NCBI GenBank assembly: GCA_026545225.1
Contig: CM048853.1
Span: forward strand, 52,633,255-52,697,254
Direction of reading: 5' to 3'
Length of the DNA stretch: 64,000 nt
From: Cornus controversa
Taxonomy: Eukaryota; Streptophyta; Magnoliopsida; Cornales; Cornaceae
Positions 1 through 12,060 of the stretch are shown here, piece by piece. The translations under genes and the position numbers were made by a program. The notes under the pieces were generated by a model. That model saw only the letters and a program-made list of their open reading frames with translations, did not search any database and was not told where the DNA came from. Position 1 is the stretch's first letter, and each line of letters opens with the position of its first letter.

Positions 1-35
1 TTCTGGTATTCTTGTCTATCCTAGAACAACGATGT
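1..35 (+). repeat. Inverted LTR fragment at the window edge
   Basis: These 35 bases are the exact reverse complement of 2251-2285, which lies inside the presumed 5' LTR of the neighbouring copia element. The match stops at base 36, where the copia integrase sequence (read on the minus strand) begins. The repeat may continue left of the window. It looks like a second copy of the LTR in the opposite orientation, joined to a truncated pol region. Confidence 0.8.
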
Positions 36-2178
36 TTTGAGACATGACTTGTGAACATGACAGAATGAGCAACTTCTAATAGGTGTCGATTTTTCCTCTC
101 AGTTATCCCATTTTGGTGTGGGGTGTGTATGCAAGAACTCTGATGAATTATCCCATGATCAAGGAGATAATCCCCAAGAATAGAATGAAAGTATTCCTTG
201 GCATTGTCCGTTCTGAAAATCTAACATTGGTAAGGAATTGAGTTTGGATCATTGAGTGAAATTTTTAAAAAATTGGTCCTGCCTCAGATTTTTCTTTCAT
301 AAGGAATATCCAGGTAACTCTAGAATGATCATCAACAAAAGAAATAAACCATCGGGTTCCTGTAATACTATTGACTTGAGAGGGTCCCCAAATATCACTA
401 TGTATAACTGAGAATGGTTGTGATTCCTTGTATGGTTGAATTGGATAAATATTTCGAGTATGTTTGGACAATTGACAAATTTCACACTGGAAAGACTTTG
501 AGTTTTTTCTAATAAATAAAGAAGGAAACAACTTTTCAAGATACATGAAACTTGGGTGACCTAATCGAATATGCCACAACATAATTGCACTTTCATTATT
601 GGAAACTAGAACAGAATTGGAATTTATAACAGACTGATCTTTGCACTATGAGCACTTCGAGATTGTTTTCCAAGTTGATTATCACTTTTGAGGAGGTAGA
701 GCCCTTCACTTTCCTTAGCATTGCCAATCATCCTCCCCGAATCCAAGTCCTGAAATTCATAATGAGTGGGAAAGAATTTAGCAACACAATTCATATCTCT
801 AGTAATTTTGCTAATGAATAAAAGGTTACAGGTCAGATTAGGAACCAATAACACGGAATTTAATACAAGGGTCTTTGAGATGCTAATTGACCCAGCCACA
901 TTGGATAGAGAATCATCTGTTATTCTCACTTTGTATTTTTCAGAACAAGGGTTGCACTTTTGGAATAAGGATGCATCTCCAGTCATGTGATCAGATGCTG
1001 CAGAGTCAATAATCCATGAAGTTAGATTCTTGGTTTGGCTTCAAAAGCACTTAGGAATGTACCTTTTTGTGCTACTGAACCTGTGCTGATGATTGGTGTT
1101 GTTGGACTTGACTGATGTTGGTTAAACATCTTCTGCAGCATCTCAATCTGTTCTTTGCTGAAGGGTGCAGTTTCGGTTATTGGTTGGTCATCTGTAGTGG
1201 CTACTAGACCACGGCCTTCTCTGTCGTGAGATGGTCTATTTGGTTTCCAGTCGGCTTGCTTTCAACGAATTTTCTAGTATGTCTCTTTGGTATGTCTAGG
1301 CTTGCGACAGTGATCACACCAAGGCCTGCCTTTGCGGGTTCGATTGTCACTGGTGGGATTCATTCCACGAGCTACAAGAGCCAAACTTTCTGGAATATTT
1401 GCAACGCTTGGAGTGCTTTGATTTCCCATCATGATCTTCTTCCTGCTTTCTTCTCGATGCACCTCTAAGAAAGCTTCCCGGATTGAGGGCAAAGGCCTCA
1501 TCCCAAACACTCTCCCCTTGACTTCATCAAGGTTTTTGTTTAGACCAAGTAGGAATTTTGAGACTCTCTCCTTCTCGACTATTTTCCTGTATTTGGCTGC
1601 GTCTCCAGGGCAATCCCAGTCAAGTTCTTCGAAGACATCCAATTGTTGCCAAAAACGGGTAAGAGTGTTATAGTATTGTGTGACGGAGAGATCCCCTTGT
1701 CACAAATCATAGAGACTGCTTTTAATCTCTAGCAGTTCTGTCGTATTGTCATTGTCAGAGTACGTCTCCTTCGCTGCATCCCAAATTTCTTTTGTGGTTC
1801 CATAGAATATGAAATTTTGCCCAATTTCATTGTCCATGGTATTAATCAACCACGATATTACCATGTTATTTTCAGATCTCCAGGTTCGAAATTTCGGGTC
1901 TTCCTTCCGTGGGGTTACAGCAACGCCTGTGAGGTAGTCGTCTTTTCTTTTCCCTGATACGAACATCATTACCGATTGAGCCTATTGAAGGTAATTATGT
2001 CCGTTCAGTTTGTGTCTAGTTATTGGAAACATGAGACTTTCAGATCCGCCATAGTCGCTGTGAGAAATCTGTACAGGGCCAGAAGAGGCGTCGGAGGTGC
2101 TGCTCTTATCAGAGGCCATTCTGTACTTGACCATCTTCAAAATTCTTGGAGGTTCAGAGGCTACTCTGATACCATATA
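36..2178 (-). pseudogene. Degenerate Ty1/copia gag-pol (gag, protease, integrase)
   Basis: Read on the minus strand, the order is that of a Ty1/copia polyprotein. A primer-binding site matching initiator tRNA-Met (TGGTATCAGAG) lies at about 2165-2175. A UBN2-type gag follows (about 1969-1700 and 1642-1274), with a zinc knuckle CDHCRKPRHTKETY whose last cysteine is replaced by tyrosine. The protease DSA motif (WIIDSAASDHMTGD) is near 985-1020. The GAG-pre-integrase HHCC finger (LWHIRLGHPS...CEICQ) and the integrase core follow, with HSDIWG, FVDDHSRVTW and the ITERKN glutamate. Several frame changes and stops break the reading frame. Reverse transcriptase and RNase H are absent: the coding sequence ends at base 36 in an inverted LTR fragment. 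It is a dead, rearranged copy. Confidence 0.88.
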
Positions 2179-2492
2179 GAAAAATATAAGAGAAATATAG
2201 AAAAATATAAGAGAATTCTTTATAGAAAAAATATAAGAGAAATTCTTCTCACATCGTTGTTCTAGGATAGACAAGAATACCAGAATAAATAGGAGAGGAT
2301 ACCCACACAATTAGGTAACTCAACTCCTTGATTCTAGGAAGTAAAAATAGAAACTCCTTGATTCTAGAAAGTGACTAAGCCATAAATCATGGAGATTTGG
2401 ATACTAATTATCCTCCTCTCTTTATTTTGGAAATTAATAAATAAGGAAATGCAATCCGAGATTTTCTCTAATTGCACACCCGAAATTCCACA
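2179..2492 (-). repeat. Probable 5' LTR of the copia element
   Basis: The segment lies directly upstream (minus strand) of the tRNA-Met primer-binding site. It would begin with TGTGGAATTTCG at 2492 and end at 2179 just before TGGTATCAG. The 3' terminal dinucleotide is TA rather than CA, so the boundary is approximate. It contains short internal duplications near 2183-2240 (AAAATATAAGAGAA units) and 2317-2370 (ACTCCTTGATTCTAG units). No intact second LTR is visible, so ends were judged from the PBS and the TG start only. Confidence 0.5.
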
Positions 2493-3176
2493 GAATTTCT
2501 TTTATTAAATGAGCCAAGTCCAAACAGTCATGAGCTTGGCATGATGAGGCTCATGAACATCTGTAAGATGGAAAATATGTACTTATGTTAAATTGTGTGT
2601 CTATCAATTAGTGAGGATGGGAATTAGTTTGTATTACCTATGCATGTACTCCAGTTGTGTAGTTAGGAGAAATAGTAGAGGAAGGCTAAATAAATATTGA
2701 AAAGAAAAGTTGAAGACTGTTGATTCATTATTGCTAGTGATGTCATATTCTAACCTGTCACTGCAATCTCACTCTTTTGTTTTTTACCTATATTTTGAAC
2801 TCTATTCAAATGTGTGACAGCTGGAGTATAAGATTTAATCATCTTAATAAATGGGATATGTTATCCAAGTTGAGCCAAACCTGGTTTTGAGTGTACCGAG
2901 CTGCAACAAACCTAGCTCAAATAAAGATTTTCTAGACTCAATACAAGCTTGAGCAAAGTTCGAACCAGCTTGGTGCATTTTGCAACCCTACTTGGGGATA
3001 TGCAGAAAAATCATTTCAATCCAGTCCCGCCCCACTCACCCCCCCCCCCCCCCCCAAAAAAAACAAAACAAAAAACAAGAGTATAAACTCTTTTGACATT
3101 CCAATATAAACCAAAAAAATCAGAAATTCACAATTTGTACATTACTCTTTCCGTGTTTGCTGTCCATAATGCTAAT
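2493..3176. other. Non-coding AT-rich stretch with C17/A8 homopolymer
   Basis: No gene is seen. A run of 17 C followed by 8 A lies at 3039-3063. It may lie in a long 3' intron of the ARABIDILLO-type gene or beyond its end. Confidence 0.6.
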
Positions 3177-3505
3177 TGTAACGGGTCGGACGCTTACCAA
3201 TAACCCAAAAGCCTAAGCTATTAGGTAGTGTTGCCTACTCGCCCACTCAGATCCGATGTGGGGGACAAGTCCCTCTAACATTCTCCCCCACCCGAACGTG
3301 GTCGGACCACCCTGCCTACCCGGGGAGGCCCCGAACTCCTTCTGGCCAGGCGCTTGGCATGACAACGGATCAAGGACTGGGTTGGGGCCGTTGGGCGCTT
3401 ACCAATGACCCAAAAGTCTAAGCTATTGGGTAGTGTTGCCTACACGCCCATTTATACTCATTCCCTTTCCCATCTGGATCCGATGTGGGACAAGTCCCTC
3501 TAACA
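3177..3505 (-). mobile_element. TRIM (terminal-repeat retrotransposon in miniature)
   Basis: Two direct repeats frame a short non-coding core. Read on the minus strand, the 5' LTR is 3505-3383 and the 3' LTR is 3280-3177. Both start TGTTAGAGGGACTTG, and the 3' copy ends CCGTTACA. A purine-rich tract (GGGTGGGGGAGAA) directly precedes the 3' LTR, as expected of a polypurine tract. The flanks are CTAAT (3172-3176) and CTAAC (3506-3510), a 4/5 match to a 5-bp target duplication. There is no coding capacity. This class depends on enzymes of autonomous LTR elements. Confidence 0.78.
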
Positions 3506-4389
3506 CTAACCATCCTAAATGAGAATTAATAGCCACCAAAAGCAAATAAAAAAGGATTGGCATTAGAAGCCTGTAAACTTGATTAGATTTTATTACTTCA
3601 TTTCTATATCTTGAAATGGATGCATGCATGCCAATCCTTTAGATGAGTTATCTACAGACGACTTTTAGGAAAAGTATATCAAGTTCCTTGCACGTGCACC
3701 ACATCTAGTGACTAGAACAAAAGGGGTATTCATTAGAATAGAACATCGATAATTAGCAGTTCAAAGAATTTAAAAATTAAATGGCTTCAGTACTACAAAC
3801 ATGCATCACCAACGTGAAATTACTAACTCAACTGCATTTGATCACATCACTACCAAAGCTTTTTATCTCAGCAAATTATATTGTATTAATACACACAGGA
3901 CACAAACACAACATGTTGCTGCAGTAAATTCTTAACACAGAATATACAGCTATATGTGTGTGTGTGTGTGTAAACACTTTTAAGTCTGTCTCTGCATGTA
4001 TAGATGTATATTTATATGTATATGGACCCAAAAGGTAACATGATTCCTCTCTTTTCATCTCCACTCCTTCACAAGGACCATCTATATTAAGTATACAGAT
4101 GGACAGATATTTAATAACCTTCATATGTCTTATGTCAGTCACACTTTCGGTAATCAATCATTCCAAGATAAAAATACTTAGCTTATTAGTAGATTTCTTT
4201 TGCAGAATTGTGAATTTTATTCTTAAATTGTGGACATGTCCAAAATGAACAGGATACATGTTCAAGTGTAGAGAAGAGTAATGTGCGGCAAAGACCTTTT
4301 AAGAAGTAAGAAGTGTTTAATGCATGACATGAAACATTGAGAACATTGTTACAATGAAAATAATGATAATAGTAAACTTCTAGACATAC
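3506..4389. other. Non-coding stretch downstream of the last visible ARABIDILLO exon
   Basis: I searched both strands for the expected next Armadillo exon and found none. A short (TG)n run sits near 3955-3970. The stretch is either the start of a very long intron or sequence past a truncation. Confidence 0.5.
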
Positions 4390-7300
4390 CTATTGGCTTC
4401 TGAGACTGACAATCCCCACAGAGCACCAGCAGCCCTCTCCTGAAGACCTGGGGAAGCATTTGTAGAGGAATGTGCAAGAGCAACCTATATAACCAATAAG
4501 AATAAATCTTCAATATATTGTGGAACTTTCTACCATATGGAGCATACAATATAACTTGGTAATTATGATCATTTAGCCTCCATGAAATTATCTTATAAAT
4601 AATAAAAAATAGAAGTATGAATATTGTAACTTACATTACATGTAAGAGCACTCGGAAAACCAATTTCATATATATTGACCTCAGTCTGAGACTCTATGAT
4701 AAAGGTGTTTTGAGACAATCCTTGCTGAAAGGTGGCCAAATAACGCTTAAAGAGTACTCTTTCTAGCTTGCTTATATATTTCATGTATATTTTCACCATT
4801 CTGGCATTAGTAGCTGGGGAGGTATGAAAAGATTTAGAGGGACTTCTTGTGAGGGTAATATGGGGAGGAGTTCAAATGCCCTCTCATGGCTTGGAACTGT
4901 GAGCTACTTTTGCATTTGCGGTGTCTTAGGGTTAGAAATTTCAAACTATTCAATCAAGCGGTTAGACAAGGAGATGGGGAAATATACTGTGGATTCTAAC
5001 TGTATGTGGAGAAACATGATTGAGGGTAATTGGGAATGGAAATAGGGATTGATATCAGGGCTCCACTTCATCTAATATATGAATAGTCAATTAAACAAAT
5101 GCGTTTATGACTCCCAGAGAGCCAATACAGCCAGTAGACTAACAAAAAGATACATATACATACAACGACCAATCTATTGCCACCAGTTATAAAAATGATG
5201 CGCTATCTGCATTAAGGAGCGATCCTACATAGAATCACATATCAGTGTTAGCACTTAACAAAGTAGAGATGAACTCCTGGTCAGAGAAAGTGGTCTGTCG
5301 CAATAGAGTCATAGACCCATGCTCCATGTGATAAAAAATTTATCGGAAGCCTTGTAGGTCTATAATTAAGCTTCTTGTGTAGTATTTTAGTCTAAGAGTT
5401 TGTTTTAATTAATATTTCATGTCTTTTCTTGACGATTCAGAAGCCTTGTAGGTCTATAATTAAGCTTCTTATGTAGTATTTTAGTCTAAGAGTTTGTTTT
5501 AATTAATATTTCACGTCTTTTCTTAAGATTCTGCAAAGGAAACTGTCTTAGTCTTATTTTGGACATTATTTTATGTATGCTATACTTGTTTTGGGTCCTA
5601 CCTTATATAATAGGCTATGTGTCTTTTGATGCATCTAGAGTCAGGAAATAAACACATATAAAGACTCAAATTAAGTCTGTAAATGGATGATGAAAATTGA
5701 TTTACAATAATTGAAAAAGAAATTTGCTCTCTCTCTCCTATAAACAGAGCCTTGGAATATGCTATCACACCCCCTTTTCAAATCCTTTTTCTTTCTTCTG
5801 TATCTTTCGCTTTCCCTTTCTATCCCCACCTCACTTTTCTATTTCTCAAAATGTCCTCCCAAAAATTATATCAGTTTGGGAATTTTGGGCATTAGAGCAG
5901 CAAGTTCTGATCTTTGGGATTCCTAAAATTATTAATTGCACGATATTAAGTTTCAATGTGTTAAAAAAATTGTCAGAAACAAGGATAAGTCATTTAAACA
6001 TTAAACTGTTACATATATAAGAATCAGAGAAAAAGAAAAAGACAAAAAAAAGTGACTGAAAGACAGAAATAAGGCGGTCAGAAAAAGAAAACCTATTCAA
6101 TGTGTGAACAAATGATGAGCACAGACACATACATGCGCCTAACAAAAATGACCTTTCACTGAAATTCTTCTCTATGATAAATTTTTCTAACAGGGAAAAA
6201 AGAAGAAACACTGCTTGAACCAGACATTCAAGCTAGTGATCCTTATGTATAAGCAGGAGACATGGCACTTCCCATTCAAACTACAGAAACAAAATTTCTC
6301 AGTAAATCTCAGAATGTGACAACTGAACAATTTCAGACACACTAATCACCAGCTTCAACAAACAAAAGCTCATTGCCCACCTCCATACCAGTGAAAAAAA
6401 ATAAAGGAATACGTAGCTCATGCACTCTTGCTTTATATTATGTATTATTTGAGCAGAATATGGTATAGCCATCAGTCACCCAAGGGGTTGGCTCAAGTGG
6501 ATAAAGAACTTGGCCCTAGTGCCTAGCAAGCATTTGGTCTAAGCATCAAGTCCTCTTGGGTGCAAACAATTCTTTGGGGGTGGGTGGGTGTGTACTAACT
6601 AGGAAAAAAAATATATGGTATTGCCATCTAAACTGACCATGTATTTAGTGCCAGTGAGATTCTATTGTCATAAAGGAAGGGCTTTACAAGTTGTTTGCAC
6701 CAAACAACCACCGCGTAAATTGTTACCAAAAATGCTTCCCGAACCAATGAAAATTTCTAAATATGCATTTTCAACAATTGTCAACTACTCCAACTAAGTA
6801 TTCCTCATAGCACTTCCAATTCTAGGAAGTTGTGTTGTCACTACCTCGGAATATAAGGGAAGGAAAAGCTTTGGGCTCTAAAGGAGAATATCATACCAAC
6901 GCTTCAACACCACCAGCTACTGCAATTGCTTCTCGATTTCTGTCATCGAATGATAAATTCCATAGCGCGCCAGCAGCTTCTTGCCTGTTTGAGGAAATGC
7001 CACATGTACTGATCAGATGATACCAATTTTAATAACAGTACTCTGGCTTGCAAGAGAAGGTCTATAGAGTTTTTACATATGCAGAAGGACCAAACCATAT
7101 AACTTGCTATAATATGGACTAGAATGATAATTGATATTGATTGATTTTGGTTGACATGACTTCGTTTTTAACTTTGAGATAGAATCCATAGGGAAATTAT
7201 CATATTTGTTTAGCCTAAGTGAGGACAAGAGATCAAGATGGAACTTAATTTATTCAAGCACATAAATTTTATTGGAAGCCACCAAAATCACAGGTATATC

Positions 7301-10300
7301 TTTATATATTACCATATTAAAGTAACTAAAGAAATTACAGGTTCGGAAGAAAAGAATAATGATGTCATGTCACTTAAAAACAACAAATATAGGAAAATGT
7401 ATCAGCTTGATAGTGATGTTTAAACCCAGTTCATGCTAATACAATTAAAGCCTGTACATTTGTTTCCTTAAAGATGCCAAATAATAGGATAATGTATTAA
7501 ATTTAGGGCTTTTTTTGGGTACAATGAGAATTGTTTGCCAGAAAAGAAACATAATCCAACACTGTGTAAGATAGAGGCAACTTTCAACTGTGTTTTTAAG
7601 TAAAATACTTGTGGACTTATTAATGCAGAATGTGGCATACATTTGAAAAAGTTCTATAAAATCAGTTTTAGCAGCTACCGGTAGGCTTGGCATATGGTGC
7701 ATTTATTGCACTAGTGTTAGTCCCATGAATACGGGGTGCTGGGAAGGGTGGACTGGATTAATGAGGCAACAAATAAACGCTATAATTGGTTAGGTAATTA
7801 CTTAAAATTAAAGAGAAGATAAGGAAAAAGGACGACCAAGAAATTCTTCACTGGATAGGACATCTTTACAAATAGAATATTAGAAATCAAGAACCAAGCT
7901 CATCTTACAAACATAATAAGAGCAACAGTGTAAACCATATTTAGTAGAAGGGTATATGCAAACCAAAAACTTAAACTCAGACTCATGCAAACTGATATGG
8001 TTCATCATTTATCTATTTTCATTCTAGAGAACGATGATTGCCACTGTGGCACTTTCCATTATTTTCAAAAGTGCCATGTCAGTCATCGTGTACTTCCCAT
8101 TCCAATCAGTCCTTGTGAAAAGCATTTTACCAAATAACAATTCACAAATGAATGCACGCAAGGGAACCTCAAAGCAGCTGATTTGAGTGACCAAAATCTT
8201 ATATGCATATTAAATACCTGACACCTTCATGGGAAGAACTGGTAAGTTGCACAAGTGCTTCAAGAGCACCTGCCTCTTGTCCAACAGCAGCGTTGTTATT
8301 ATTGCTATCTCCATGGGCTGCCAAATTAGCTAAGGCACGAGCAGCCTGGACAATAATCGGAAGGGGTATTTTTAATAAGATCACTGGATACAAACACATG
8401 TCACACGAGGGTTGTATGTAACAAACTTCAAAACAAGACATAGATTTGATTTTAATGGAGACGTATTGAGATCCAATCAATTGTAGTCTTTCACACTAGC
8501 TACATGTGAATTATGGGGTACATTAAATGAGGAAGCAACTTGCATGTAAACTTCAAACCCCATGAATTTTCTGAAACAATTTTTCTTTGTTAGCAGGATT
8601 CCCATACAATAACAAAAGTTGCCAGCTTTTAATATAGAGGAGCTCACACCATCAAACAATATCACCTCCATAAGGAGACTGTCAATACCCAAAAAAAAAA
8701 AAGAAACATCACAATCAGATGATTTCTAACCTTAAGACCGAAGAGTATTTTAACCTACAATCTTCTCAAGATATTCCAACCTGACTGAGTTGACAAGCTA
8801 AATTTAGATGGTCCACAACATCTAGACACCCTAAATTCCTAAACATTAGTTATGCATGCATTTTAGTTGAATTTCAACCCTTCATTTTCAAACCACATAT
8901 AATAGAAAAACGGAGCTTGTATATATCCACGTCAAATGTTACTTCATTTCATATCAGAAGTTAATGCTACCTGCTCTTGCACTCCCTCACACTTGCACTT
9001 CCGAGCAAGCATCACCAAAGCGTGTACACCGCCTACCAACGCAACCTCCAAGCTACATTTGTCATCAGCAGCCAAATTTGCGAGTGCACCAGCCGCACGT
9101 TCCTGAAAACAACCAAACAAAAATCAATCCGTAACTTATCAAACAACTCTGACTCAGTTCGTACTTATATATAAAAGAAAACAAAACAAGACGAAAAAAG
9201 AAGGCACTGCATGGAAGTCTGCATGTGTGCATGAACACATGCAAGTGTATGCATGATAAAAGAAGCACGTACCAAAACTCCGTCACCACCGACAGACCAT
9301 TTGAAAATAAGATCAACTAAAGCTTTAACACCACCAGCGTCAGCAATGGCACCCTGAAAAGGAAACTTCACTTTATTACGGTCTAAAAGTAAGAGCATAT
9401 GATGATCAAAAGAAACTACAAATTAAACAACCTTATGCTCTTCTCCAACAGAGAGATTCCAAAGTCCCCCTGCTGCCTCTTCAGCAACCAACCTGTTCAT
9501 AGACTTCGCCAAATTCGCAAGAATACTGATGCCACCTTCTTCTGCAACAGCTTTTGCAACATTGGCATTCACAGACAGGTTTGCTATAGCCTACACATTC
9601 CATAAAATTAAAACTAATCAAACTTTTGCCAATGCAAGTGACAATTCTTAAATAGAAAGTAACGAGTGTCTAATGAGGAACCAGTTAGATGATAATAATG
9701 TGAGCTTAGGGTGCATTGTATCGAGTGAATCTTGTCAAAATGTAACTAAACCAATTCAAATTGATTAGGGTTGGACCAAAATCATCTAAAATAAATTACA
9801 AGATTGCATCATAATGAGGCTAGGATCATTATCACTACACTTCCCAATAGTTCTTACCTTTGCTGCTTCTGACTGAAGCCCTTCCCGCCAAGATCTTGCA
9901 AGATTTAGAAGGAGACGTATGCCACCATCCCTCATAACTGCTTCAGCCCTTCCACCATGAATGCTAGCATTTTCATCATCAATGACAACAAAAGTTGCAA
10001 GTCCAGTAGCTGCCTTTTCTTGAACATCCTCTTGTGAGCTCTGCATTAAACTGAGCAACAATGCTGCACCTTGACTAAGCCAGAAACTATCCGAACCTTG
10101 TGGATTGCTCTCCGCAATACGTAGCAGTGAATGGGAGAGGATCCATTCAAGCCAATTCATAATCTCATCCAAGTTCTTATCCTTGTTCTTCAAATTCCTC
10201 CAATCCGAGAATACATTCCTCTCTTTCATCGGAATAGTGCCAAATAGAGAAGCCACTCCTTTAAAAATGTCACTAAAAAGGGTGAGTAGTAATTTACCTT

Positions 10301-11207
10301 TATAACTACCGGTGGCAAAATTAGAGTCTTCCTTGACAGCTGGGCAATTCAAGGCACACAAGACCTTCAAGCTTGGGGAGGATGAAAATAATCTCGATAG
10401 TGCAGATGGAACAACATCAGTTCTTGAAACATCTAAACCTGTCAAGTTATTGAGCTTACTCCAATACTGTGAAACCAAACCCCACTTCATATTCGTCGTC
10501 CCTGCAACCGAGAGGAAACGAACTGATAGAACATTCCCTAATGCCATCTCGTCGATATTAAGACAGTCTATGAATCCAATTTCAGTCAAATTCCAACAAT
10601 GCTTAGCCAAAGAATTAATGGCATTTCCATCAAGATCCCGAATTCCAGAAAGCCGAAGTTTCCGAAGTTTAGGACAGCAAATGCCAATTGCTTTGATTGC
10701 ATCACTGCTAATCCTTTCACAGAAATCTGGCCCAAGCTGGAGGCTCTCAAGCTCCTCATGTCGAGCCACAATCACAGAAAGAGTAGCATCAGTAATTTTC
10801 CTGCAGAAATCACCACTAATTTCGTGCAACCCCCTAGCTTGAAGATTTATTATTGCATCAGCAGATTCTGCCCCGCGAAATCGCAGCTTCTGAAGGTTCC
10901 GACATCGGGAGGCAAGCGAAGCTGTTATTGTAGCATCACATTTGTGGGCACGAAGATCCAATGAGTGCCACAAACAATGAGAACTACCCAGAGTCCTCCA
11001 TGTCTGACAGGTTGATGACAAACTCGCCCGGTCACGATAATTCAGGCACGAAAACAGTTGTATTACAGTATCATCAGGCAATTTTGTCCAATCCACTACA
11101 TCTTTCTGATCCAAACTCAATCCCTCGTCATCTATTTCAGGGTAACTCCGCAAAACCTCCACCTCCTTCCCCCTCTTTCCCACCTTTCTACGCACTCTCC
11201 GACTCAT
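4390..11207 (-). CDS. ARABIDILLO: ARABIDILLO-like F-box/LRR/Armadillo-repeat protein, C-terminus not in window
   Basis: Seven coding exons keep frame across GT-AG sites: 11207-9858, 9590-9432, 9353-9273, 9102-8971, 8345-8218, 6984-6897 and 4484-4390. The ATG at 11207 opens MSRRVRRKVGKRGKE, a basic, NLS-like start. An F-box follows at about residues 40-85 (WTKLPDDTVIQLFSCL), then leucine-rich repeats (about 90-300), then Armadillo repeats from about 360 with the typical EEAAGGLWNLS, QEAAGALWNLS and QERAAGALWGLS cores. In Arabidopsis, ARABIDILLO-1/2 are nuclear beta-catenin-related F-box proteins that promote lateral root formation. About 678 residues are encoded here, while the family has roughly 920-930; the last exon ends mid-codon with a good donor (AG|GTATGT). 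The missing repeats must lie beyond a long intron or be lost. CAT9 lies divergently upstream. Confidence 0.93.
5346..5533. repeat. 94-bp tandem duplication in an ARABIDILLO intron
   Basis: Two head-to-tail copies start GAAGCCTTGTAGGTCTATAA at 5346 and 5440 and differ at only a few positions, so the duplication looks fairly recent. It is in the 2.4-kb intron between the sixth and seventh coding exons. Confidence 0.85.
6474..6612 (+). mobile_element. tRNA-derived SINE with target-site duplication
   Basis: The body begins near a box-A-like GGTTGGCTCAAGTGG (6487-6501). A degenerate box-B-like stretch follows around 6536-6560, and the element ends in an A-rich tail (GGAAAAAAAATAT). It is flanked by 16-bp direct repeats at 6458-6473 and 6613-6628 (ATATGGTATAGCCATC and ATATGGTATTGCCATC, 15/16 identical). 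A promoter-like head, an A tail and a long target duplication together indicate LINE-mediated insertion. It lies inside an ARABIDILLO intron, antisense to the gene. I did not assign a SINE family. Confidence 0.75.
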
Positions 11208-12007
11208 GTCTCAAACAGTCACACACAGCCAGAAACTAAACTTGAATTCTTAAACAAGTAATCAGACTTGAAAACCAACTCTATAACCTCGAAGACCCGA
11301 GTCCCAAAACCAGTAAAGGAACAGATACAAACCTATGAACCAATACCCTATCATCTAAAAACCTCATATCTTTAACCCAGCAAAGGAAGACACGCACATC
11401 CAGAAACTGATAATCCTTAACCAAAAAGATCCAAAATTTTAAACTATAAATGGATCACAAAAACCCATAAACAAATCCTCTTTGGCCACAAATAGTAAAA
11501 TATACAAAGCAGTGATGAAACATGACCAGACCCAGAACCATTACCCTTCAATCATAGAAACCAAATTCCTAAAATCAGTGAAGGAATACACCAGACCCAC
11601 AAATGAATGCCATTTAACCCCAAAAACACTAATTATCAACCCACTAATGAATTTGTTGAACACGTACCAGTATATATACATACACCACATAGAATGAAAG
11701 ATTCATAATAGACAAAAATCCAAGCCATCGATGAGAAAACCATCAATCATGAATGCATTACAGTGAATAAAGCAATTGATTTTCTCAAACCTGAGTGCTT
11801 AAACCTTCTGGGTTTGTAGGTAAATCCTTAAATCTTCTGGACTGCAACAAACCTATTGCCTTTTGCAGGATTCCGTGAAGAAGCTCCAACAGAACTTTAT
11901 GGTATAGAGAGAGAGAAAAAGACAAAGCTGATGAAGGGTCGGAGGGGAGAATTCAGGCACGTATCAAAGAGGTGAGAAAGCAAAGCCAAGCCCTCAATGC
12001 ACTTGTC

Positions 12008-12044
<37 letters not shown>

Positions 12045-12060
12045 GTTTTCCTTTGTTGAT
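11208..12060 (-). promoter_or_regulatory. 5' leader and promoter-proximal region of the ARABIDILLO-like gene
   Basis: No coding sequence is found upstream of the ATG. A good donor-like site (CACTCAG|GTTTGAG, minus strand, exon end at 11791) suggests a 5'UTR intron ending near the ATG; this is inference, and the acceptor is unclear. A (CT)15 run at 12011-12040, GA-rich when read in the gene's direction, is typical of plant leaders and core promoters. Confidence 0.4.
12011..12040. repeat. (CT)15 microsatellite
   Basis: A perfect dinucleotide run of 30 bases, located where the leader or core promoter of the ARABIDILLO-like gene is expected. Confidence 0.95.

Noticed and set aside
6487-6560. Functional tRNA gene at the SINE head
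   Set aside because: Box A and a weak box B are present but no cloverleaf is evident, and an A tail and target duplication identify a SINE.
10312-10964. Long plus-strand ORFs opposite ARABIDILLO exon 1
   Set aside because: They are antisense shadows of a well-supported coding exon, with no domain of their own.
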